From Mesostigma viride (lineage: Eukaryota; Streptophyta; Mesostigmatophyceae; Mesostigmatales; Mesostigmataceae): a stretch of DNA of 64,000 nt. The stretch lies in NCBI GenBank assembly GCA_009746045.1, contig RPFO01000103.1:2505738-2569737 (forward strand), given 5' to 3'. Shown here piece after piece: positions 1 to 9,400 of this stretch (within the stretch, counting starts at the first letter, position 1; the number at the start of each line of letters is the position of its first letter). A program made the position numbers and the translations under genes. The notes below the pieces were generated by a model. That model did not search any database. It saw only the letters and a program-made list of their open reading frames with translations, and was not told the origin of the DNA.

Positions 1-660
1 GAAGCGGCCCTGATCACGACATCAACGAAAACAATCTAAAGCTGCCAGGTATTCGACAACACAACGGCAAGCGACGGCGAGCTAGCTGGCGGAAACTGCC
101 CAAAAAGAACGCAAAAAACCTCGAACGATGAGCTCATAGAAGAAAGCACCGATAGCACATAACGTTCGCGACAAATCTGTACCTTGCCCTCGTAAATCCC
201 TCGCCCAGGCGCGCAACAACAGCCGTTCTTCCATGGACAGGTCAGACACGCACTGCGCAGGTCTGAACAATTACTTACCGATAATGGCCGAAAATCTGGC
301 AAAAAGCACCAGCTCGGTTTAGAATTCGATGCAACCGATATTAATGCCTGCTTCAAGGTCAGAACAGCCCCCAAAACCGCTATTTTACAGCCGCTATCAT
401 GAATTCTATTTCATTCCGCGCGACCAAAAAATTCAGATTACCCCCCATGCCGATGGCATAAAAAAACAACAGCGATATTGTAAACCAGCTGATTTCCGCC
501 ACAAACTAACATCATAAACTCATCTCCTTTTAGATTCGAGTAAAATTCTTGCATTTCGCCTGCCCTAGTGTGGTAGTTTCGCCTGAACGCAGTCGCCATG
601 GCCACTTCCGCAAGGGGTGCGCGCACCGTGCACGTGAAATTTGTGACCTTCGGTTCCGGC
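1..660. other. Unassigned stretch, no recognised gene
   Basis: Short open frames occur on both strands, the longest on the minus strand near 36-374 and 438-758. None shows a recognisable domain, a splice-compatible partner or a conserved motif. The stretch could hold exons of a gene that continues left of the window, but nothing visible supports a specific model. Confidence 0.3.
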
Positions 661-661
661 G

Positions 662-687
662 CGAATTTTTTGGCGCCAAAAAATTCG
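662..687. repeat. 26-bp perfect palindrome
   Basis: The sequence reads the same on both strands: CGAA, six T, GGCGCC, six A, TTCG. It lies about 25 bp upstream of the recognisable start of LINE-B. It could be a cruciform site or the edge of a small inverted-repeat element. Confidence 0.8.
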
Positions 688-710
688 GGGGTGTCCCGTC
701 CCCTTAATGG

Positions 711-2545
711 GTTAAGGGGTTCGAGCCAGGCTTGGAAATCCTTAACGAGAAAGAGCACGGCGGGGTTACACCTGGCTATACCGCCTGGCCGACCTGATTT
801 ATGCGGATGACACCACCCTCATCGCGCACCCCGAGCACATTCAGACCTGGCTGGACTGTCTGGGCCTGGGCGCGGGCGGTGGGGTTGGAGATTAGTGTCA
901 AAACTGAGGCTATGGTGATTGGGGCCTCCAGTACACCGCCGCTGCCGCGCCTGCTCGACGGGACGACGGTCCCGTTCCGCGACCGCTTCAAACTGTTGGG
1001 GAGCTGGCTCCCTGACACCGCCGCCGATGTGGACACCCGCATCGGCCTGGCCTGGGCTCGGCATCGTTCGCTCAAAACCTACTGGCGCTCCATGGGCCTG
1101 GGCGAGCACCGCAAGCGCATGCTCTTCAAGGTCCTCGTCCTCACGGTGCTCACGTATTGCGCCGAGGCCTGGACACTCACACCCACACTGGCATTTAGGC
1201 TAGACGGCACGGTAACCAGGATGCTCCGACAGGTCCTGAACGTAGGGTTTTCCAAGCGCCCGTCATCAGAGTCTTTGTATCAGGGCATGCCTCGTATTTC
1301 GGACGAGATTAGACAGCGTAGGATAGCATTTGTAGGACACCTTGCTCGCACTAGCCAGGTCGACACCGCCCTTGGTCTGGCCGGCCCCCAGCGGCTTGGC
1401 CAGCCAGGGCGGCACATTCTGACCTGGCCTGGCCCCAAGGGCATTCCCAAAAGGGTAGGGAAACATGTCACGAACTACGTCCAGATGTTGCTGGATGACC
1501 TACTGGTCCCAGCCCAGTTTGAATACCGCATCCACTCTCTCTCCCTTCTTTGGACTGCCATGCAGAACAAGACGCGGTGGCAGAAGATTGTCAAGGCTCA
1601 CACGCCCGACCCTGTGGGCAAGCCACCTCCCCCCAAGAGGAGGATGCGTTTTGATGAGTAGGGTAGTTAGGATTTTTCTAGAATAGATAGATTGAATTGA
1701 ATTGAATTGAATTGTAACATAACTCCGTTGGGAGTATATGTAGCACATAGCCCTTGAGAGGGGGCATATGGCCTATCATACATCCTAAGCTACTTCCTGC
1801 AAGGGTGGGGATGTAAAGGACCCTTGCTCTAGGTGCACCAGGGCACTTGCATCCCCATGATCTTCAAGCTATGCCCAGCGAAGGGGGAGCCTGTCATGGG
1901 GGGGAAGATCAGCATAGCTATACAAAAGCTAGGGCATGGCGTCTCAGCAGAGAGTTACTCCCTGCATGGGCACAACATAACTAAATAAAGCTAGGCATCA
2001 TCTGGAGTGTGGCTCATCATAGGCACACATGTACATGATTAAATAAAGCGCATGGCTTAGCTGGGATAGTGCCTCTAGGAGGCGTACATGTACATGGCCA
2101 CGGTCTATCTATGCTACACTACTACTGCTGTATTCCCCTAAGCTGGGGCGTCTGGAGTCGCTGGGGCCGCGGGGGTCGCCTGCCAGGGCTTGTGGGCGAC
2201 GTAGATGGCCGCCCCCTTCCAGTACACCGGCTGCCCCGCCTTGGTCTGCCGGAGCTGGAGGTAGGTCGGCCATAGCTCCCGTCGCCGTTGTTGCTGCGCC
2301 AGGGTCAAGTCGTCATCAATGGTGAAGAGAGTCTTCTCGAGCCGCTTGCGGCGTCGGAGAAAAGAAATCTTGTCCGCCGGGGTCTTAAAGGTGAGAAGGA
2401 GCGGGGGCGGCCCTATAATATAATAGATAGATTAGCGTTAGAATAGTCGGATTACGCGGCTCTCCCCACTCCACCACCCATCAAGGAATATGTGCTACAT
2501 GACCTCCCAACGGAGGCATGTTATAATTTAATTTAATTTTAACTA
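711..2545 (+). mobile_element. LINE-B, 5'-truncated non-LTR retrotransposon, interrupted
   Basis: This is the 3' part of an L1-type ORF2. A YADD reverse-transcriptase active site is encoded at 800-811. The remaining ORF2 C-terminus continues in another frame up to a stop at 1661, so the copy carries a frameshift just after YADD. The C-terminal region has the usual LINE landmarks KLLGSWLPD, VLTYCAEAWTL, DGTVTRMLRQ and a basic proline-rich end. The 3' UTR is split at 1693 by a nested element and resumes at 2434. It then reaches the family-B hairpin (2498-2520) and an (AATTT)n tail. The interruption is proved by a 12-bp duplication, AATAGATAGATT, at 1682-1693 and 2422-2433. The copy is dead: truncated, frameshifted and interrupted. 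Confidence 0.85.
1694..2421 (-). mobile_element. ORF1-only retroelement (family C) nested in LINE-B
   Basis: On the minus strand, reading from 2411 to the stop at 2138-2140, lies the C-terminal part of an L1-like ORF1 protein. It contains FTIDDDLTLAQQQRRRELWP and a later VYWKGAAIYVAHKPW segment, which matches the RRM/C-terminal domain layout of LINE ORF1 proteins. About 400 nt of UTR follow, then two hairpins (the second at 1718-1740) and an (ATTCA)n tail at 1694-1712. No ORF2 lies between the ORF1 stop and the tail. A 12-bp target-site duplication flanks it, so this is a complete 728-bp insertion rather than a rearranged piece. Confidence 0.8.
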
Positions 2546-2546
2546 T

Positions 2547-2815
2547 GCCTGGACGCATGGCGATCCAGCGCCGTGGAATTAATTAATTAATTAATTTATG
2601 AGTTAGACTCGTGCTCCCATTGGGGAGTCACGGAGCATTAACCCCGATGGATGGATGGATGGATGGATGGATGGATGCAAACAGTCCTACCGGTCTAGTT
2701 GTCTGAGAGGAAAGACGCAAAGACCGCTGGAGCCGCGTGGCTATCTCTAGGAAGACCTGCATGGAGGGAGACAGAGGGTAACAACAAAGGTTTATAGGGA
2801 AAACACACACACACA
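2547..2815 (+). mobile_element. Dispersed repeat E, interrupted copy
   Basis: A sequence of about 160 bp begins near CTGGACGCATGGCGATCC and ends with GCATGGAGGGAGACAGAGGGTAACAA and a short A-rich end. It recurs at 48383-48555 in the same orientation and at 52822-52980 inverted. Here a family-A 3' end sits inside it. No coding capacity is visible. In two of the three copies the A-rich end runs straight into a very long trinucleotide array. Confidence 0.65.
2585..2690 (-). mobile_element. LINE-A 3' end inside repeat E
   Basis: This is a minus-strand LINE-A end: a (TTAA)n tail at 2585-2596, the family-A hairpin at 2610-2632 (loop variant), then a short internal (CATC)n run of about seven units and the UTR sequence CAGTCCTACCGGTCTA. 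The same UTR piece precedes CATC units near 19257, which ties this microsatellite to the LINE-A 3' UTR. Confidence 0.65.
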
Positions 2816-3092
2816 CACGAGGAGGAGGAGGAGGAGGAGGAGGAGGAGGAGGAGGAGGAGGAGGAGGAGGAGGAGGAGGAGGAGGAGGAGGAGGAGGAGG
2901 AGGAGGAGGAGGAGGAGGAGGAGGAGGAGGAGGAGGAGGAGGAGGAGGAGGAGGAGGAGGAGGAGGAGGAGGAGGAGGAGGAGGAGGAGGAGGAGGAGGA
3001 GGAGGAGGAGGAGGAGGAGGAGGAGGAGGAGGAGGAGGAGGAGGAGGAGGAGGAGGAGAGGAGGAGGAGGAGGAGGAGGAGGAGGAGGAGGA
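2813..3092. repeat. (GGA)n array, about 270 bp
   Basis: A short (CA)n run is followed by roughly 90 GGA units with a single interruption near 3057. It starts directly at the A-rich end of repeat E. The long open frames here (poly-Pro, poly-Ser) are products of the repeat. Confidence 0.95.
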
Positions 3093-3109
3093 CGACGACA
3101 ACAACAACA

Positions 3110-3253
3110 ACCAGGTGGTGGTTTACATCCCCCACCTGAAGGCTGCAGCTCAGAATATATATTAAACCATATGCCCCTTCTCAGGGATATGTGTTACATA
3201 TCAAGAAGACATATGCTCCCATCGGAGATATGTTTTTGATTAATTAATTGACT
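3110..3253 (+). mobile_element. Family-D element 3' end
   Basis: Two tandem hairpins lie in the sense strand. The first has arms CATAT/ATATG and CCC/GGG. The second has outer arms ACATAT/ATATGT and inner arms CTCC/GGAG around CATC. A TTAATTAATT tail follows. The same block recurs at 47266-47390. Nothing coding remains, so this is a short 5'-truncated insertion. Confidence 0.6.
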
Positions 3254-3431
3254 AATGGCAGCTATTTGTTCGAATGGACAAAAAAGTTTATGCCCAATCG
3301 ATCGCGTCATAGTGTCCGTGATTGACAGCAGGAGATGTTTTGAAGTTTTATTTTAAATAATTATTGTTGAGGTACCAGCCAGTACCATGTGTGCACCCTT
3401 CTCTGCATAACCCACATTTCGGTCGGCGTGC

Positions 3432-4715
3432 TTAATAGACCAGCTCCGCCTGGTTGGGCATCATGTCGTAAGAGCCGCCCTCGACCGGCTTCATGAAGAA
3501 GAGGCCCAGCAGCTCGCCCGCGACACCCAGCAGGTAGGGCACGCGCTTGAGGGTCTTGACCACATCAGAGTCATTGGTGCGGCCAATGGCCAGGATCGCG
3601 TCCTGCAGGTCCACCAACTTGTCCAGGTGCTGCTGGAACTTTGGGTTCTCCACGTCGATGACAGCGGGGAAGATGCGCTGCGTGGTCTTGTTAGTCTCAA
3701 TGATCACGTGCATGTCAAACTTGCGCGTGTCCAGGCCAATGTTCTCGTAGAACTGCGAGCGCTGTCCCACGTCATTCATGTACATGGTAATGTAGACTGA
3801 CAGGCAGAAGAAGCGGGCCCACAGGCGTGACTGCCAGTCGTTCAGGAACTGGGGCTGCGTCTTGAGCAGCGCGGTGAAGAAGTCGCCATGGCGGCTCTCA
3901 TCCTGGCACCAGTTCTCGAACTTCATGAAGATCGGGTACCAGTTGTACTGGGGGTTGTCGCGCAGGTGGCGGTAGATGGTGATGTAGCGCCAGTAGCCGA
4001 TCTTTTCCGACAGATAGGTGGCGTAGAAGATGAACTTGGGCTTGAAGAAGGTGTACGCGCGGTTCTTGGTCAGGAAGCCGAGGTCCAGAGCCAGGTTGAA
4101 GTCGGACATGGCCTTGTTCAAAAATCCAGCATGGCGGGCCTCGTCACGCGACATGAGGGTGAAAATCTCGGCGACGGTGGGGTTGATCTTCTTCAGACGG
4201 CGTCCCAGCTCCTTGTACAGAAGGAAGCCAGAGAACTCGGCAGTGCAAGAGCGCTCCAGGAACTCGACGAAGATCTTGCGCTCCGGTCCCTGGACATCGT
4301 CCGCCGCCTTCTTGAATGCGTCATCACGCACGAAATGGGTCTGATTATAGTCGTTTCTGAATTCGGCCAGAATGGAGTCCAGCTGCTTCATGTCAAGGTG
4401 AGGGTTCATCTCAGCCGAGAAAAGGGTCTCCATCTCCTCAAAATCAGTGGTATAGAAACGTGGTGACAACACAGTCTCGTTGGCTGCCTCCTTGACACCC
4501 TTACGCATCGTCTTAAAACCCAGGTTTTCATCCTCCTCGGCAGAAGCCCTAGTGATGGTAAAGCGAGCGCGGCGAGCACATGGAATGCGGCTGGCAGCGA
4601 CCAGGCTGCTCCTCCTAGCCGAAGCGAATGAGCTGGCGGAGACACGGGTAAACGACGCCTTGCTGCAAGGAGCCGCAAGGGCCGGGGGCGCGAGAAGTGC
4701 CATGGTGGAAGCCAT
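3432..4715 (-). CDS. CRD1: Mg-protoporphyrin IX monomethyl ester (oxidative) cyclase, chloroplast
   Basis: This is the diiron subunit of the aerobic cyclase. It forms the fifth ring of chlorophyll by converting Mg-protoporphyrin IX monomethyl ester to protochlorophyllide, at the plastid membranes. The 427-residue protein has the ferritin-like core with metal-binding motifs SRDEARH and [11 protein letters not shown], preceded by [12 protein letters not shown], and ends PNQAELVY. The N-terminus ([17 protein letters not shown], then Ser/Arg/Ala-rich) is a typical chloroplast transit peptide, with the mature part starting near [15 protein letters not shown] chose the Met at 4715. An upstream in-frame Met at 4814 would add 33 residues that look like leader. 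The gene has no intron, unlike every other complete gene here. It lies head-to-head with CFAP96. The family assignment is secure. The exact start is inferred. Confidence 0.95.
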   Translation of the reverse strand: MASTMALLAPPALAAPCSKASFTRVSASSFASARRSSLVAASRIPCARRARFTITRASAEEDENLGFKTMRKGVKEAANETVLSPRFYTTDFEEMETLFSAEMNPHLDMKQLDSILAEFRNDYNQTHFVRDDAFKKAADDVQGPERKIFVEFLERSCTAEFSGFLLYKELGRRLKKINPTVAEIFTLMSRDEARHAGFLNKAMSDFNLALDLGFLTKNRAYTFFKPKFIFYATYLSEKIGYWRYITIYRHLRDNPQYNWYPIFMKFENWCQDESRHGDFFTALLKTQPQFLNDWQSRLWARFFCLSVYITMYMNDVGQRSQFYENIGLDTRKFDMHVIIETNKTTQRIFPAVIDVENPKFQQHLDKLVDLQDAILAIGRTNDSDVVKTLKRVPYLLGVAGELLGLFFMKPVEGGSYDMMPNQAELVY

Positions 4716-5194
4716 CGCTGAGCAGAGACCGCACCGCAGCGACTGCCACGCTCTACGCCATCCACTTTGAGATTCCAGATTTACGCCCAACCTTCGGGAT
4801 TGGTCGCACCCCAAGCTGGGTAACCGCTAATTCGGTGAGGTGTTCTTGGACGGCGATGATCCCGTACGATGCCATCCGGCACCGCCACGTCGCCGGCGTT
4901 CCCTTCTAGCCAAGAAATTCAGTCTCTTGTGCTGCCTGCCGCGTTGGCCACGGCTTCTCCTGTGGGCGCCGCGCTTCTATTGGACGCCGCGCCCGGTGAT
5001 GGTGCAGGCGTTTCAGTGGGCGCCGAAATTATTGTGCCGATGAGCGTCAATATTCCGTCAGCTATTGTTGACAGAGAGGTAGTTCCGGACGAGGAAAGTA
5101 AAACTTGACAAAGATAGCAGTTTTGTGTCTACCTAACCAGGATCCGTCTAACGATCATTGATTGGTGTGTTCTTGGGGACAATCTTCAATCTGC

Positions 5195-5330
5195 AAAACG
5201 CCCCTTCCTCATCTTGGGCCGGGGGGGTTGGGCCTGCCCACAGGGGCTGGCGTGTGGGCCGGCCTGGACAATTGGCTTCCACCTCTGCCTATACTGTACA
5301 CGTTACGAAAGGTTATTAGTTGGGACAAAT
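5195..5330 (-). mobile_element. LINE-B ORF2 C-terminus fragment
   Basis: The reverse complement resembles the last codons of LINE-B ORF2 (basic, proline-rich, as at 1590-1661) and lacks the 3' UTR. It is degenerate and short. Confidence 0.5.
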
Positions 5331-5648
5331 CTGAGACGAAATATGGGCAAAATTAATTTACTGCAATGTTTAGGACAGGCCCTGGACCCGCTAGAACTTG
5401 AAGCTACAGTACAGTACAGTGTAGCGCGCGCTCCTTGGCGGGGCTACTGTACAGTACTGTAGCGCCACCTGGCCCTCGGCGGCGGTACGTGGAGCTGTAC
5501 GTGGTGTCACGCATCTCCCTAGCCGGGGCTCCCTGGCCGGGGAACGGCCACAAAAAGTACAAGCTCTAATGTCAAAACTTGCGGCAAAACTTGTGGCAAA
5601 ACTTTTCTACCACTAAAGTTGTAGTTACCTACCCGCGTTAAGTACGTC

Positions 5649-5702
5649 CCCGCGTTAAGTTACGACGTCCAGATTTCGGCGGCACTCGTAACTTAATGCG
5701 GG
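5649..5702. repeat. 17-bp inverted repeat
   Basis: Arms CCCGCGTTAAGTTACGA and its near-perfect complement (one mismatch) are separated by about 20 bp. It could be a small foldback element or a regulatory hairpin. Confidence 0.6.
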
Positions 5703-6469
5703 AATGACTTTGGTGCAAAGTCCACTAGGTATGTATTGGAGATTACTGGCCCACCGCTCGCTGCCATATGTCACGCGGACGCACTAACGGGGTAAACAGC
5801 AACGTATTTTTGTCCCGGTTTTAGGTACTGTAGCGCAACTCTGCGCTCGGCATGCGAGAGATTCTGGCAAAAACCAACGTGACATTGGCCGTTGAAGACT
5901 GAAGGAACGGGACAAGCAAAACATTTTCATACATCTCTGCGTAATCCACAATCGTAGGAAGCCTTCCGGGCAGGTCGCGACGCCAAAATAGTGGTCGTTT
6001 CGCCATCGCTGCCATAGATCTGTGTCGCCCAGCAGGCCATGTTGACAAGTCACTCGCCATGTTTACGGTCAGAACGGAGCTGAATGTCTTGCGTACATCA
6101 CCACGGTATTAAGGATTCCGTCTGAGGGAGACGAATGAGGAAATCGCGGGGACGAGCTGAGCTTTGGCATGCAATCTAGCACCTAACACACGATGGAAAC
6201 AAAACGATACGTCCGCAATTCGGTGCATTAGCCTGCCTCCGCGCCTGCATTGCAGAAGTCGGATCCCACGGTAATTTTGTGCCTTGTTCTTCGGAATGGG
6301 CGTGTGAAGTCTCCAAATGTGCTGGACCATGATGGGTAGCATTGCACTTGAGCATTGCAGCTTATAGTCGTATGACATTCTCTATGCGTCATCTTGTTTG
6401 CAACGTTGTTGATCGCTTTGCCTGCCATATCTCTCACTAACAGTTGGCCGTGGCGCGAAGACCTTCGCA

Positions 6470-9400
6470 ATGGCTAAATACAAGTACGGAACGTTTTCAG
6501 AGACGGGATATTTAGGCGTTGGCGACGAATATGGAAAGACTGGTACGTCAAGCCGCCATGCGTGCACCTTTGTGCCGTGTTTTAATGCCGTCCGTGTTGT
6601 TTTGCCTCCGTGGCGGCTGACGCGCAGAGACTCCTGACCACTAGTGAATATGACTGGTTCAACGAAATTTCTGGCCCCTTGCATACTGGGTCGTGCTTGC
6701 ATTTGGTTCAGAAGCCATTTATAAAGAGCCGCCCGCTAGCTTTGGTTGTTTGCCATCATTGCTGTTGTGCTACACCTGAGACTTCCAAGCAGCTGTTGTT
6801 TGCCATCTAGGGTATGCCATTTGGGAAACAGCCACCTAATGGCCACCATTATGGCCCACGCCACATCAGCCTGTGTGTGTGCTGGCCGCACGTAATGCTC
6901 CCGGTCTAACACGAACTACCACGCTTGCGGTCCCCCCCTGGCACGCCTCCCAGATCGTAAACATACTCGTGCAGGGTATATCGCTGTGGCACTTGCCCAT
7001 CCATTATGTTTGGGTCTCCCTATTCCATGGTGTTCTGGTCTCCCTATTCCATCGTGTTCAGGTCCCCCTATTCCATCGTGTTCTTGTCTCCCTATTCCAT
7101 TGTGTTCTGGTCTCCCTATTCCATCGTGTTCAGGTCCCCCTATTCCATCGTGTTCTTGTCTCCCTATTCCATCGTGTTCTGGTCTCCCTATTCCATCGTG
7201 TTCTGGTCTCCCTATTCCATCGTGTTCTGGTCTCCCTATTCCATCGTGTTCTGGTCTCCCTATTCCATTGTGTTCTGTTCTCCCGATTCCATCGTTTTGT
7301 GGTCCCCCTATTCCATAGTGTTCGGGTCTCCCTATTCCATTGTGTTCGGGTGTCCCTATTTGTCGTGCCGTATCTATGGCGCAGGGAGTCCACTGTCCCT
7401 GTCCATGACAGTATGCGTTCCTATTCATGGCACTGTGCATGTGGTCTATGCGTCCCTATTCATGGCACTGTGGTCTGTCCCTGACCGCGGCCCCCCTTGC
7501 GCTGGCCACCCCCTTGCGCCTTCCTCCCCCCATCGGCGCAGGGCTGGCCAACCCAAAGGACAAGGGACCCGCCTTCTACTCGGGCGTCAAGAAGGAGGGA
7601 AAGCTCAACGACGCGGCCTTTGACAAGTTCAAGCCGTTGTTCGAGGTATGGTGCCGATAAAGTGAATATAGTACACGTTTTACCTCATCGAGGAACCCTT
7701 TGGGTGCTACCTGTGATTCATTTTGAGACGTCTACCTGTTGGTTAATACCCCTTGACCCGCAGCATCGTACAGGTGTGGTGCCGCTGTAGTGACATCATG
7801 CAGGCATGGTGCTCATGCACTATTCATGCTACTATGACATACAGTCATTCGCGTCTTGCGTTGGGTTTGGCGCCCCATGAACAAGCCCGGCTTGAGACTT
7901 GAACGGAGTGACTACCATGTAGTACTGGGACTAAACTTATAGTAGTTTTTACTATTTCTACAACATTGGACTTGGCGGTGGTGCCGCGGCCACAAAACAT
8001 GGCCAACCAAAGCACGCGAATACGACTTTAGCAAAGCCAACTTAAGACGTGAATGGCCGTACATGCTGCCTTATGGCCGTACATAACTATAGTAGGAGGG
8101 GTGGCATCCAGCCAACGGACCGCGGTTCATGAATTCACCACCACCAGCCCAAAATGGCTCAGGACCGCCGTCCAACCACGCGGCTAGTACCGCAAGTGGC
8201 ACAAAAGTAGCTGGCACCACGGTTCTGGCAGGGTACCGTGGGGCCCGCAGCCGGCAAGCCCAAGAGCTGGCCCCTTGGTTACCTGGCAGTGTGAGGGAGC
8301 ATTCCTACTGCCTCAGTACAAGCCGGATCGTACCACTTATACTCATACTAACATCTCCCCGTACTTCAGTGTTCTGCCACGTGGCAACAAACCCACCTGC
8401 ACACGTGGCATGCGCCTGATGGTTCAAGAGACTTTGCACGTGGCGGCCAGGCAAAGCCACGCGGCAGGCTCAGGCACAGTACCTCCAACATATCCAAGTG
8501 GCATAATTCTACTGGGCCATAGGCTACCACTGTCACGAGCCAGCCCGGTGTGACGCACAGCCCTGGCCCTGACCTGACATATTCCACGTGGCAGATTTCT
8601 ACTGGGCTGCAGGCAGCCACGGTACTGAGCATCAAGGGGCCAGGGGCAGCCACCGGCAAGTCTTGGACCCCCAAACCCCGCGGTTCATCCCGGGCCCCGC
8701 AAATAACTGCCACCGTCAGCCCCTGGGGCACCCCTCACAAGGACCGCGGTTCCTTGAAGTTTTACCCTGGCATGCCACCCCTCCTCATGATCCTATAAGC
8801 GCAGGCATGGTGCTGATGTCCTGATGCGCTCAAGGTTTGGGTTGGATATCGCGGCGATGTTGTGCCGCTGTGTGGTTGGTCTAGCGCAGGCATGGTGCTG
8901 ATGTCCTGATGCGCTCAAGGTTTGGGTTGGATATCGCGGCGATGTTGTACCGCTGTGTGGTTGGTCTAGCGCAGGCATGGTGCTGATGTCCTGATGCGCT
9001 CAAGGTTTGGGTTGGATATCGCGGCGATGTTGTACCGCTGTGTGGTTGGTCTAGCGCAGGCATGGTGCTGATGTCCTGATGCGCTCAAGGTTTGGGTTGG
9101 ATATCGCGGCGATGTTGTGCCGCTGTGCGGTTGGTCTAGCGCAGGCATGGTGCTGATGTCGTGATGCGCTCAAGGTTTGGGTTGGATATCGCGGCGATGT
9201 TGTACCGCTGTGCGGTTGGTCTAGCGCAGGCATGGTGCTGATGTCCTGATGCGCTCAAGGTTTGGGTTGGATATCGCGGCGATGTTGTGCGGTTGGTCTA
9301 GTGTAGGTACAGTACAAAAGTATGGCAGGTATAAACTATCAATGCAGGACAGGTTTCACACGGGTGTTGTCATTATAGCCGGCTGACCTCGTGACGGTGG

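Larger units (their letters stand above)
4716..6469. other. Intergenic region between CRD1 and CFAP96
   Basis: The two genes diverge from this 1.75-kb region. It contains a plus-strand open frame of 79 codons (4869-5108) of unknown standing, a LINE-B fragment (5195-5330), an imperfect inverted repeat built from ACAGTACAGT units (about 5402-5463) and a 17-bp inverted repeat (5649-5665 with 5686-5702). No further gene is recognised. Confidence 0.5.

Noticed and set aside
1694-2545. Twin-priming inversion of one LINE (minus ORF1 next to plus 3' UTR)
   Set aside because: The 12-bp duplication at 1682-1693 and 2422-2433 shows a separate nested insertion with its own tail.
4716-4814. Upstream in-frame Met of CRD1 at 4814 as the start
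   Set aside because: The added 33 residues do not look like a transit peptide, whereas the sequence from the Met at 4715 does.
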